Of a stretch of 7,552 nucleotides of DNA, positions 1 through 7,180 are shown piece after piece; the stretch's first letter is position 1; every line of letters begins with the position of its first letter. A program made the translations under genes and the position numbers. The stretch is from positions 1-7,552 of the forward strand of contig CANNLB010000098.1 of assembly GCA_947505565.1 (NCBI GenBank), given 5' to 3'. The DNA is from Acidobacteriota bacterium (lineage in GTDB: Bacteria; Acidobacteriota; Terriglobia; Bryobacterales; Bryobacteraceae). The notes beneath the pieces were generated by a model. That model had not been told where the DNA came from. It ran no database searches and worked only from the letters and a program-made list of their open reading frames with translations.

Positions 1-457
1 AGTTGTTCCAGGTGTAGGCGATGAAATCGTCTTCGGTGCGGGGCTTCTTGGCGGGGTCGTCGTTGAAGATGAGAGGCTGATTGGGGACCATGCGGAGTTC
101 TGTGACAACGGCGCCGGTGTATTCGGCGATGGCGGTCATCATGGGGTCGACCGCGGTCCGGGGGCGGCCGTCATTGGCGCCGCCAGTGATCATGAGAAAG
201 CCGATATTGGACTTGATTTCTTTGGGTTTGACGATGGTGACTCAGTGCTTCCACTGGCCACGGTTCATATCCTTTTCCTTCCAGGTCTGCGAGGTCATGT
301 CGATGACGTAGCTGGTCGTGTTTTTGCCGGGAATCGTGCTGGAGAGCTTCCAGGTGTAGCTCGCGTCCGGGGCGGCGACGTAGCGGTCGAGGCCCGTTTG
401 TTTGGGCGGGGCGGCGGCCAAAAGCAGGGGAATGAAAAGAAGAAGAACGAGACGCAT
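1..457 (-). pseudogene. PhoPQ-activated pathogenicity-related family protein, 3'-partial, interrupted by an in-frame TGA
   Basis: Reading leftward from ATG 455-457, the protein opens with a signal peptide (MRLVLLLFIPLLLAAAPP), then LDRYVAAPDASYTWKL, YVIDMTSQTW and RGQWKH. It hits TGA at 242-244 after 71 residues. The same frame then stays open for 80 more codons to the window edge, with VTIVKP, FLMITGGANDGRP, AEYTGAVVTELRMVPNQPL and DDFIAYTW. This order matches secreted proteins of the PhoPQ-activated pathogenicity-related (PqaA-like, PF10142) family, alpha/beta-hydrolase-like proteins of poorly known substrate. Relatives normally have Trp where the TGA lies (WKHW-TI), so one TGG to TGA change explains the stop. 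Downstream codons look intact, suggesting a recent nonsense mutation or a base error. No Shine-Dalgarno is visible before the start. The start codon faces that of the M14-like gene 20 bases away. Family call fairly sure; status as pseudogene less so. Confidence 0.75.
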
Positions 458-477
458 ATTGGAACAATCGTATCCTG
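458..477. promoter_or_regulatory. very short divergent start-to-start spacer
   Basis: Only 20 bases separate the two opposing start codons. A -10-like TATCCT lies at 471-476 on the plus strand. From there transcription would begin near the second in-frame ATG (484) of the M14-like gene, which would make its mRNA essentially leaderless. I find no good -35 at the usual spacing and no Shine-Dalgarno for either gene. Promoters for the two genes must overlap each other or lie within the opposite gene. This is an inference from spacing, with weak motif support. Confidence 0.25.
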
Positions 478-1554
478 ATGAGTATGCGCAAGCTAGTTGT
501 CATTCTGATTACAGCCTCGGCGTTGTGCGCGCAGGAGCGATTTGAGTTCTGGCCGGGGGCGACCTACGACCCCGCGGTGCCGACCTTTGAGAAGGTCTTA
601 GGCTATGGCCCCGGGGGGAAACTGGCTTCGCATGCCGATGTTGTGAAGTACTTCGAAACGCTGTCGGTGGCTTCCGGCGGGCGGATGAAAGTGGTGGAAT
701 ACGCCAAAAGCTGGGAGGGGCGGAAGCTCTTCTACGCCGTGATCGCCAGCGAAGCGAACCAGAAGAAGATGGCGGCTATTCAGGGAGACATCCAGAAACT
801 GGCCGACCCACGGAAGACTTCCGACGCGGACGCCCAGCGGATTATGGCCGGGTTGCCGGCGGTGCGGGTGTCGTCGATGGCGCTCGCGGATTTCAGCAAG
901 TTTGACGTGCTGATTTTGCCGGATGCGACGGGCGACTACGCGGCGGCGTTGGGGGCGGGAGCGATTCGGCGGTTGAAAGAATGGGTGGCGAACGGGGGGA
1001 CGGTGATTGGGATTGAGGCCGGAGTTGAGTTCCTGGCTGATGCGCGCGTCGGCTTGCTGGCTACGGCGCGAGAGGCGATGGCGGTGGAGAAGAAGGTGGA
1101 CCGGGCGAAGCCGGACGCCGGGGGGCGGGTTCCGGGGCAGGTATTGGCGGCGGAGGCCGATTACCTGAGGTCGATCGAGCCGGAGAACGATCAGTTGGAT
1201 GCGGTGCAGGGGATTTTGGGTGTGGCGAAGACGGATCCTGACCACTGGCTGACGGCGGGGGTACCGGCAAAAGTGACAGCGCTGGTGCAGGGGCGGACGG
1301 TGTTCAGCCCGCTGAAGCTGAACGCCGGGACGAACGTGGCTTACTTCGAAGGGGCCGATAAGCTAGTGGCGAGCGGGTACATGTGGGAAGAGAGCCGGAA
1401 GCAGTTGGCGTACAAGCCGCTCGTGATGGTGCAGCGGGAAGGCCGGGGGCACGTGATTGGGTTCACGAACGATCCGAACTTCCGGGGCTACATGGACGGG
1501 ATGAACATCTTCTTCCTGAACGCGGTTTTCCGCGGCGTGGCGCATTCGCGCTAA
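478..1554 (+). CDS. Secreted M14 carboxypeptidase-like protein lacking the zinc-peptidase domain (internally deleted)
   Basis: 358 residues. A signal peptide covers about residues 1-18 (RKLVVILITASALCA, cleaved before QERF). The start could be ATG 478 or ATG 484; neither has a Shine-Dalgarno. Residues 20-128 (FWPGATYDP, HADVVKYFETL, YAKSWEGRKLFYAVIASEAN, LADPRKTSDADAQRIMAGLPA) match the segment that precedes and begins the catalytic domain of large secreted M14-type zinc carboxypeptidases. From about residue 130 (VRVSSMALADFSKFDVLILPD) to the end (LVASGYMWEESRKQLAYKP, GRGHVIGFTNDPNFRGYMDGMNIFFLNAVF) it matches their extreme C-terminal class I amidotransferase-like domain. The zinc-binding HxxE, the distal His and the catalytic Glu region are all absent; the four histidines present (52, 256, 325, 356) form no such motif. 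As I recall, relatives run to about 800-950 residues. The frame is intact across the junction. Peptidase activity is therefore unlikely; it may be a decayed gene or a retained binding protein. Confidence 0.75.
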   Translation: MSMRKLVVILITASALCAQERFEFWPGATYDPAVPTFEKVLGYGPGGKLASHADVVKYFETLSVASGGRMKVVEYAKSWEGRKLFYAVIASEANQKKMAAIQGDIQKLADPRKTSDADAQRIMAGLPAVRVSSMALADFSKFDVLILPDATGDYAAALGAGAIRRLKEWVANGGTVIGIEAGVEFLADARVGLLATAREAMAVEKKVDRAKPDAGGRVPGQVLAAEADYLRSIEPENDQLDAVQGILGVAKTDPDHWLTAGVPAKVTALVQGRTVFSPLKLNAGTNVAYFEGADKLVASGYMWEESRKQLAYKPLVMVQREGRGHVIGFTNDPNFRGYMDGMNIFFLNAVFRGVAHSR

Positions 1555-1570
1555 TGATATTCTGGTGAGT
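1555..1570 (+). promoter_or_regulatory. candidate extended -10 promoter for the oxidoreductase gene
   Basis: Directly after the stop of the M14-like gene, TGATATTCT at 1555-1563 fits the extended -10 pattern TG-n-TATnnT. Transcription would start near 1570, just before the Shine-Dalgarno at 1574-1580. No recognisable -35 lies 17-18 bases upstream, although extended -10 promoters can do without one. The 31-base gap would also allow simple read-through from the upstream gene, so this is weakly supported. Confidence 0.25.
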
Positions 1571-1585
1571 TCGTAAGGAGCAGAT

Positions 1586-2851
1586 ATGGAAAAAGAACTT
1601 TCGCGCCGGGCACTGCTGGGCGCATTGGCGGCTGGTCCGGCGGTGTTGCCGGCACTGGGAGCGAACGAGAAGTTGAACGTCGGGTGGATCGGCACGGGCA
1701 GCCGTGGGATGCACGTGATGATGCAGATGTACACGGCGGTGCCGGATAGCGTCATTGTGACGGCGGTCTGTGACACCTTCGAAGGCAATAAGAACAAGGG
1801 TAAAGACCAAGTTCAAACGAAGGGCGGCAATACGCCGAAGACCTACGTCGACTACAAGGATGTGCTGGCGGATAAATCGATTGACGTTGTCTTTATCACG
1901 ACGCCGGAGCATTTACACCACGCAATGGCGGTGGCGGCTTTGCGGGCCGGGAAGCATATTTATCTAGAGAAACCGCTGGCGCACACGATTGAAGAGGGCG
2001 CTGACATTGTCCGCGAGGCAAAGAAGGCCGGCAAGATTGTGCAGGTGGGAACGCAGAACCGGTCGAATTCGCTCTACATCAAGGCGAAAGAGATGGTGGC
2101 GAAGGGCATGATCGGCGAGGTTCACTACGTGCGGGCGTTCTGGTATCGGAACTCGCTGCCGGATAACCCGGCGTGGCGCTACGCGATTCCGACCGAAGCG
2201 GACGAGAAGAACACGGACTGGAAGAAGTTTTTGGGTACGGCGAAGAACCGAGCGTTCGATAAGCAGCGCTATTATCAGTGGCGGCTTTACTGGGACTATT
2301 CGGGCGGCATTTCGACCGACCTGCTCGTGCACCAGACGGATATCACGAACTTTGTTTGCGGGAAGACGGAGCCGCTGTCGTGTGCGGCGTCGGGCGGAAT
2401 TTACCGTTGGGCCGAGGGCGCGGACGACCGGGAGGTGCCGGATACGCTGAGCGCGGTGTACGAGTACCCAGATAAGTTCCATATCAACTACTCGTGTTAC
2501 TTCGGCAATGTGCAGTATGGCTACGGCGAGCAGTTCATGGGCAACGAAGGCACGATTGAAGTGACGAATCGGCAGCAGTTGAAGTTCTACACGGAAAAAT
2601 TCGGAGGCAAGGCGCCGGCGAATGTGGCGGCGCGGCAGGAGTTCACCGACGATAAGCCGCAGAACGATCTGAAGGCCGTGCAGGCGCACGTGGCGGACTT
2701 GATCAACGCGATCAAGACTAACGGGAAAGTGATTGCTCCGGTGGAAGTGGGTCAACAGGCGGCCATTTCCGGTCATTTGGCGACGCTTTCGTACCGCAGT
2801 GGGAAGAAAGTGCTGTGGGATACGAAGACCCAGAAGCACCGGTTCGCATAA
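1586..2851 (+). CDS. Tat-exported Gfo/Idh/MocA-family NAD(P)-dependent oxidoreductase
   Basis: 421 residues, started by ATG with a strong Shine-Dalgarno (TAAGGAG, 1574-1580, 5 bases away). The N-terminus has a twin-arginine signal (SRRALLGALAAGPAVLPAL, residues 6-24), so the folded, cofactor-loaded enzyme is probably exported. A Rossmann fold follows: VGWIGTGSRG (32-41), then TTPEHLHHAMAVAALRAGKHIYLEKPLA (105-132) with the family's EKP motif at 128-130 and Lys129 as the usual catalytic lysine. The C-terminal alpha/beta domain carries WDYSGGISTDLLVHQTD (236-252), where His249 fits the conserved substrate-site histidine, and GNEGTIEV (319-326). Length is normal for secreted members. Such enzymes oxidise or reduce sugars, inositols or sugar-derived side chains; the substrate cannot be read from the sequence. 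It lies 14 bases before the MFS transporter gene, suggesting a shared transcript and substrate. Confidence 0.93.
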   Translation: MEKELSRRALLGALAAGPAVLPALGANEKLNVGWIGTGSRGMHVMMQMYTAVPDSVIVTAVCDTFEGNKNKGKDQVQTKGGNTPKTYVDYKDVLADKSIDVVFITTPEHLHHAMAVAALRAGKHIYLEKPLAHTIEEGADIVREAKKAGKIVQVGTQNRSNSLYIKAKEMVAKGMIGEVHYVRAFWYRNSLPDNPAWRYAIPTEADEKNTDWKKFLGTAKNRAFDKQRYYQWRLYWDYSGGISTDLLVHQTDITNFVCGKTEPLSCAASGGIYRWAEGADDREVPDTLSAVYEYPDKFHINYSCYFGNVQYGYGEQFMGNEGTIEVTNRQQLKFYTEKFGGKAPANVAARQEFTDDKPQNDLKAVQAHVADLINAIKTNGKVIAPVEVGQQAAISGHLATLSYRSGKKVLWDTKTQKHRFA

Positions 2852-2853
2852 TT

Positions 2854-2868
2854 AAGGAAACCAACTTG
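2854..2868 (+). promoter_or_regulatory. Shine-Dalgarno that sets a TTG start for the MFS gene
   Basis: AAGGA at 2854-2858 lies just after the oxidoreductase stop (2849-2851) and 7 bases before TTG 2866-2868. No ATG or GTG in the right frame lies close by. An upstream in-frame ATG at 2815 would add 17 residues (MGYEDPEAPVRIIKETN) that are just the overlapping end of the oxidoreductase gene in another frame. Confidence 0.7.
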
Positions 2869-4014
2869 ACACAGAATAATTCCGGTCGGATAGTATTTGC
2901 CGCGATCCTCGCAATTTTTGTTTATGGCGTGATCGCGGCGATGTTGGGTGTGTTGCTGGCGTCGTTTAAGTTGACGCCGGAGGAGAGTGGAAACATCGCT
3001 CTGGCGCAGGCGATCGGCATGATTATCGCTTCGTTGTCGGCTGGGCCGATTATTGATAAGCAGGGCAAGAAGATTGCCTTGGTGGCGGCGCTGGCGCTGA
3101 TCGCGGTTTCGCTGTTTATGCTGCCGGGAACGGCGAGCTACAACGAGCGGGCTGGCTGGGTGTTTGTGCTTGGCTTGGGTGGCGGCATTCTGGTGACGGC
3201 GGCGAATGCGCTGGCCGGTGATGTGAATGAGGAGCGGCGGAGTTCGACGTTGAACTTTCTGAACCTCTTCTTCGGTTTGGGCGGAATGGCCACTCCGCTG
3301 ATCGCGGCGAATCTTGTCAACAACAACGCGCAGATGCTGTGCTGGTTGGCTGCGGGATTGGCGGCGGTGACGTTTGTGGTGCATTTGACGACGCCGATGC
3401 CCGCGCCGAAGGGTGCTGGTGGGGCGATGTTTGAAGGTGCGGGCGCGATGCTGGGACGGCCAGCACTCTGGCTGCTGGCGGCGTTTCTGTTTCTTTATGT
3501 GGCGGCCGAGATCGGCGTTTGGAACTGGTTGGCGAAGTATCTGATCTCGCGTGGATTGACCGAGAACCAGGCGCAGAACATCGTCGGCAGCGGGTTTGCG
3601 TTCGGCATTCTGGTTGGCCGGGTGGTGGTTTCGCGGATTCTGATTAAGATTTCGGCACCGACGGTGACGCTGGCGAGTTCAGCGCTGATGCTGATCACGA
3701 CGTACCTGATGCTCAACACTTCGGACCCGACGTTTGCGTGGATCGCGGTGTTTGCGGCGGGGATTGCGATGGCTCCGGTATTCCCGACGACGTTGGGAAT
3801 GGTGGGCGATGCGTTTCCGAAGAGCACGGCGACGGCGATGGGCATCGTGATTACGTTTGGCTGGGTGGGGCTGGCGGTGAGTTCGCGGATCATTGGAGCC
3901 TTGGGCGGTGATGATCCGGCGAAGCTGGGGACGGCGCTACTGGTGCTGCCCGTGGTGAGCGCGTTGATGGTCGTGATCAATTTGGCGCTTCGTCCGATGC
4001 TGAATAAGGCCTAA
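2866..4014 (+). CDS. Major facilitator superfamily transporter, sugar-permease type
   Basis: 382 residues from a TTG start at 2866. I chose it because AAGGA (2854-2858) sits 7 bases upstream and because any earlier in-frame start would overlap the end of the oxidoreductase gene. The N-terminus MTQNNSGRIVFAAILAIFVYG then enters the membrane quickly. I count about 12 hydrophobic segments in two halves, with a central hydrophilic stretch near residues 176-192. The loop between helices 2 and 3 (SAGPIIDKQGKK, 58-69) is the MFS motif A. NALAGDVNEERRSSTLNFLNLFFGLGGMATPL (114-145) and AAEIGVWNWLAKYL (213-226) resemble the FucP/FHS group of sugar:proton symporters. It probably moves a sugar or derivative across the inner membrane that the preceding exported oxidoreductase makes or consumes. 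The actual substrate is not determined. Confidence 0.88.
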   Translation: MTQNNSGRIVFAAILAIFVYGVIAAMLGVLLASFKLTPEESGNIALAQAIGMIIASLSAGPIIDKQGKKIALVAALALIAVSLFMLPGTASYNERAGWVFVLGLGGGILVTAANALAGDVNEERRSSTLNFLNLFFGLGGMATPLIAANLVNNNAQMLCWLAAGLAAVTFVVHLTTPMPAPKGAGGAMFEGAGAMLGRPALWLLAAFLFLYVAAEIGVWNWLAKYLISRGLTENQAQNIVGSGFAFGILVGRVVVSRILIKISAPTVTLASSALMLITTYLMLNTSDPTFAWIAVFAAGIAMAPVFPTTLGMVGDAFPKSTATAMGIVITFGWVGLAVSSRIIGALGGDDPAKLGTALLVLPVVSALMVVINLALRPMLNKA

Positions 4015-4033
4015 GAGTCGCTAGAATGAGCGG

Positions 4034-6625
4034 ATGCTCCTTCGTGGCGAAAAACTTAGTTCAGATTGGCAAAAACTGAATGACGATGTGAAAGCGGGAC
4101 GGTACTCCGATGCGGAGGCCGTCCCGCTTTTTCGTGCGCTGGATCCTTCTGATGCCGCCGCGCCGCTGCTGGAAGCAAAGTTGGCTCTGCAGGCCGGGGA
4201 TGCGACGCGGGCGGAGGAGTTCCTGTGGAAGGCCTTGACGTTGCAGCCGTTGCGGCCGGCGACGTACTTCCTGCTGGCGCAGGTGATGGAGGAGACGAGC
4301 GGGCCTGCGCGGATGGTGCTGAAGCTGCGCTGGTTGGGGCTGCGGGTGCTGCTGGTGAGCGAGGATCTCGCGCCGGCGGATCGGGCGTTGTTGGAGCGGG
4401 AGTATCCGGAGTGGGGTGGTGGGCGGAGTTTGCTGCAACGGATCGAGGGAGCGGCTGATGATCTGTTTCAAAAGCTCGGACCGGAGACGGAGCGCGAGCC
4501 GCTGACGGAGCCGTTTGAGGTGTTAGCGGGTTTTCTGGATGTGACGCGCGGCGAAATGGACCCGAGCGCGGTGAAGCGTTTGGACCTGCGTCCGATGGAG
4601 TTTGGCGCGGTGATGCTGGGAGCGGCTCGGGACGCGCTGCGGGAGCCGGGGCGGACGAGTGAGACAACGACGATCCTGCTAGTGGCAACGCTGGGGATAG
4701 TGGGCGATGTGAGGCTGATCCCGGAGTTGGTGGAGATCGGGGGGGAGATGGAGGTGGATTACATGACCCACGCGATGTGGGCTTTGATCCAACTGGTGCG
4801 GCGCTTCCCCGAGGACGGGGTGGAGTTGTTGGGAAAGTCCGGGGTGGGGCGACCCGCGGCGTGGCGGACCGTGGCGGCGGATGTTCTTGCCACCCTGCCG
4901 AAGGGGAAGCCGGTAACCGATGCTCTGGTTGGGTTGTCTGAAGGGTTGGAAGCGATCGCGGACGAGGCGGATGCGGGCTACTTGATGGTGTTGCTGGAGC
5001 GCGAGTTGCGGCGGCGGGTGGGGGCGGCGGAAGGCAAGCGGATTCGAGCGCTGGCCGCGGCGGTGTTGCGTGGCGAGGCGGCCGAGCATTTGCGGATGTA
5101 TGCCGAAATGGGGGAAGCGTTCGAGACGCAGATTGAGGCGGAGGAACTTTTGGCGGTGACCTTCAAGGAGGTTGTGTGGGAGCAGGGTTTGTTCGATGAA
5201 AGATATGAGCCCGATGGCTTTGACGAGTTGGAAGAGCTGATGGAGCAGCCGGATTTAGAGCCGATCCGCCGGGAGACGCCAAAGATCAGCCGCAATGATG
5301 CTTGTTGGTGCGGATCGGGGAAGAAATATAAGAAGTGCCATTTGGACCAGGATGAAGGGCGGCAGCCGGGTGCGGTTCCCGCGGCGTTCGAGACCGTGGC
5401 AGAGATGTCGCAACGCCTGTTTGATCGGTTAACGGAATTCTCAACGACGGTGGTTCCGCGCGAAGAGATGTTGGCGGTGGCGCTACGGTACTTCGGCAAG
5501 CCGCTGGCTGAGGTGGATGGAGAGGACGTGGTTGAGTCCGGGTTTCTGCCTTGGCTCTTCTACGAATATCCGTCGGCGAAGAATGGACGGACGGTGCTGG
5601 CCGAGTATGTACGACGGAACAGGAACGTACTGAGCGAGCGGGAGACGGGGTTGCTTGAAGCCCGGCAAGCGGCCGAGCAGGGGCTCTTCGAAGTGACGGC
5701 GGTGGAGCCCGGGGTGGGGATTGATCTGCGTGAAGTCTATTCGAAACGAGGGCTCTATGTGGTGGAGAAGACCGCCTCTCGACATCTGTCCACGGGCGAC
5801 TTGGTGTACCAACGGATTGAGTCGTTTGAAGGGAAGCTGGTCTTCAGCGGGCATGGGCTCTCCATTCCTGATGGTGCGGTGGAGCCGCTGTTGGCTTGGG
5901 TAGAGACGGAGCGGTTGCGGAGCGGAGAGTCGGCGGCGGCATTCGTGGCGACGCACCTTCCTGAGTTGCGGTTATTTATGTTGCGAACGCACGCCGCGGT
6001 CAGCGTCCAACTTCGCGACGCCGAAGCAAACGACCTAGTGTTTTCAAAGGCGCGGTATCGCGTCGTGGATGCGGAGGCTCTGCGGAAAGGGATGGAGGGA
6101 GGGGTGGCGAAGCGCCGGGAGTGGGAGGCCGACGAAAATGGGTACGTTTGGCTCGCGGCAGAAAAAGAATCTACGGTGCGTCGCGTCTACGGCCGCCTGG
6201 GTCTGCAGGGAGACGAGGCGACGTTAGAATGCATGTCGCGCGAGCGCTTGGTGGCGGCGCGCGCCGATCTGAAGAAGCGGGTCGGCGGTGCGTTGGAGCA
6301 TCTGGAGGACTCTTTCAGGACCATGGGTGAGGTGAGCCATGACGCCCACTCGGCGGCACCCCCGAACGAGATTCCGGCAGAGGTGCTGCGGGATGTCGTG
6401 ACACAGTACAAAGAAGAGCACTACCGGACTTGGCCGGACATGCCGCTACCGGCGTTGGGCGGGAAGACGCCTCGGCAGGCGGCCAAGACGCCGAAGGGCG
6501 TGAACCTGGTCGTCGGGCTGCTACGGGACTTCCAGAAGCGGGAGGAAGGGGAACAGCGCCATAGGCGCGGGTTCTACGACATCAACCGGCTACGCAAAGA
6601 GCTAGGATTGAAGCCGACGAAATAG
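4034..6625 (+). CDS. Large SEC-C motif protein with TPR/HEAT-like N-terminal half
   Basis: 863 residues. ATG 4034 is the first in-frame start after a TAG at 4022-4024; its Shine-Dalgarno is weak. Residues 12-86 form helical TPR-like pairs ([39 protein letters not shown]). Residues about 185-350 are helical and HEAT-like. A SEC-C zinc motif, [16 protein letters not shown], sits at 421-436 with likely ligands Cys424, Cys426, Cys435 and His436. Behind it is a roughly 360-residue region seen in other SEC-C proteins ([40 protein letters not shown]). It ends with [20 protein letters not shown] (800-819), a conserved C-terminal segment of such proteins. No signal peptide is present, so it is cytoplasmic. 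SEC-C zinc fingers bind protein partners such as SecB in SecA, but the role of this stand-alone form is unknown. It starts 19 bases after the MFS gene, has no clear link to sugar transport, and its 3' end overlaps the convergent gene. Confidence 0.85.
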   Translation: MLLRGEKLSSDWQKLNDDVKAGRYSDAEAVPLFRALDPSDAAAPLLEAKLALQAGDATRAEEFLWKALTLQPLRPATYFLLAQVMEETSGPARMVLKLRWLGLRVLLVSEDLAPADRALLEREYPEWGGGRSLLQRIEGAADDLFQKLGPETEREPLTEPFEVLAGFLDVTRGEMDPSAVKRLDLRPMEFGAVMLGAARDALREPGRTSETTTILLVATLGIVGDVRLIPELVEIGGEMEVDYMTHAMWALIQLVRRFPEDGVELLGKSGVGRPAAWRTVAADVLATLPKGKPVTDALVGLSEGLEAIADEADAGYLMVLLERELRRRVGAAEGKRIRALAAAVLRGEAAEHLRMYAEMGEAFETQIEAEELLAVTFKEVVWEQGLFDERYEPDGFDELEELMEQPDLEPIRRETPKISRNDACWCGSGKKYKKCHLDQDEGRQPGAVPAAFETVAEMSQRLFDRLTEFSTTVVPREEMLAVALRYFGKPLAEVDGEDVVESGFLPWLFYEYPSAKNGRTVLAEYVRRNRNVLSERETGLLEARQAAEQGLFEVTAVEPGVGIDLREVYSKRGLYVVEKTASRHLSTGDLVYQRIESFEGKLVFSGHGLSIPDGAVEPLLAWVETERLRSGESAAAFVATHLPELRLFMLRTHAAVSVQLRDAEANDLVFSKARYRVVDAEALRKGMEGGVAKRREWEADENGYVWLAAEKESTVRRVYGRLGLQGDEATLECMSRERLVAARADLKKRVGGALEHLEDSFRTMGEVSHDAHSAAPPNEIPAEVLRDVVTQYKEEHYRTWPDMPLPALGGKTPRQAAKTPKGVNLVVGLLRDFQKREEGEQRHRRGFYDINRLRKELGLKPTK
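4091..4132 (+). terminator. intrinsic-terminator-like hairpin inside the start of the SEC-C gene
   Basis: AAAGCGGGACGG (4091-4102) pairs perfectly with CCGTCCCGCTTT (4119-4130). The interior folds further, with CTCCG (4105-4109) pairing with CGGAG (4113-4117) around an ATG loop. The stem is followed by five T residues (4128-4132). This is a textbook Rho-independent terminator shape, 77 bases after the MFS stop. It also spans codons 20-33 of the SEC-C gene as annotated. It could end the oxidoreductase-MFS transcript or act as an attenuator within the coding sequence. Confidence 0.6.
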
Positions 6626-7180
6626 GAGCAAATGGCCAATCCAAGCGGTGGGGACGAGGACGGTCGGCAGCCAGATGTAGGGGAATTGCGCGATGAACGT
6701 GTTCGCTGGTTCGTTTTGGAAGTGCCGGAACGAACTGGGGATCGAGAGCGTCGCCACGGCCATGATGTTGATGAGCAGAGCGAACCCAGCCAGGTTCCAG
6801 AGCACAGCCGCCCACCGGGGCAGTAGTTTTCGCGCGGCGAGACAGGCGACGGGGATGGCGGTGAGGCCGGTGAGAATGTCCCAGTTGCGGCCCTCCCACG
6901 TCATCTGCGGAGGGACGAAACCGGCGAGATAGCCCTGGTGGAGCAGTATCTCGACGACCATCCGAAACGATTGCAAGCCGATGAGCCAGGCGATAGGCGT
7001 GGCGCGAGCAGCCACGGCACCGAAGGGGGACGCGGCGAAGGTGGTCGAAATCAGAAGGGCGATGGCGGAGAGCCAACCGACGGGCGACGGGGTGCGGGAG
7101 AAATCGTTTAGCAGGTTGAGATAAGCTAGAGCCCCGGTGAGCGCGACCCAGCCGAGGAGGAGCGTGATGATTACGCTCAT
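6602..7180 (-). CDS. Six-helix integral membrane protein of unknown function
   Basis: 192 residues from ATG 7178-7180 to TAG 6602-6604. I chose this start because it overlaps the TGA of the upstream isomerase gene as ATGA and begins directly with a membrane segment; the frame also contains an earlier ATG at 7246, inside the isomerase gene. Hydrophobic segments lie near residues 2-22, 35-55, 62-80, 102-119, 124-144 and 166-187. Between helices 3 and 4 is a loop, [25 protein letters not shown] (81-105), whose [10 protein letters not shown] core I recognise from uncharacterised small membrane proteins in several phyla. No catalytic motif is known for it. The conserved WEGRNWD loop is the likeliest functional site. 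Translational coupling to a sugar isomerase-like gene suggests a joint role, but no function can be assigned. Its 3' end overlaps the SEC-C gene on the other strand. Confidence 0.8.
   Translation of the reverse strand: MSVIITLLLGWVALTGALAYLNLLNDFSRTPSPVGWLSAIALLISTTFAASPFGAVAARATPIAWLIGLQSFRMVVEILLHQGYLAGFVPPQMTWEGRNWDILTGLTAIPVACLAARKLLPRWAAVLWNLAGFALLINIMAVATLSIPSSFRHFQNEPANTFIAQFPYIWLPTVLVPTAWIGHLLLFRRLQS
7177..7180 (-). other. ATGA stop-start overlap coupling isomerase-like and membrane protein genes
   Basis: On the minus strand the isomerase-like gene's TGA (7177-7179) and the membrane protein's ATG (7178-7180) share bases as ATGA. The upstream stretch reads GGTTCTCCTCTTCTC, without a Shine-Dalgarno. 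Translation of the membrane protein therefore probably depends on ribosomes finishing the upstream gene, which supports this start and a two-gene operon. Confidence 0.7.

Noticed and set aside
242..244. TGA read as tryptophan or selenocysteine
   Set aside because: All the intact genes use TGG for Trp, and TGA is a genuine stop at 7177-7179. The affected position is a Trp in relatives, not a Cys, and no selenocysteine insertion hairpin is evident just after it.
478..550. Lipoprotein signal on the M14-like protein (Cys in ASALCAQ)
   Set aside because: The residue before Cys is Leu, which does not fit the lipobox; an ordinary signal peptidase site after ALCA fits better.
598..1245. A 215-codon minus-strand open frame under the M14-like gene
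   Set aside because: Its composition is Arg/Pro/His-rich and low in complexity, typical of a shadow frame. The plus strand carries recognisable family sequence throughout.
1964..2839. A 291-codon open frame on the minus strand under the oxidoreductase gene
   Set aside because: It is Arg- and His-rich, resembles no family, has no ribosome binding site and lies antisense to a clearly conserved gene. Long antisense frames are expected in GC-rich coding DNA.
2815..2865. ATG 2815 as the start of the MFS gene
   Set aside because: It would add 17 polar residues made from the oxidoreductase's last codons in another frame. TTG 2866 has a well-placed Shine-Dalgarno and gives a typical MFS N-terminus.
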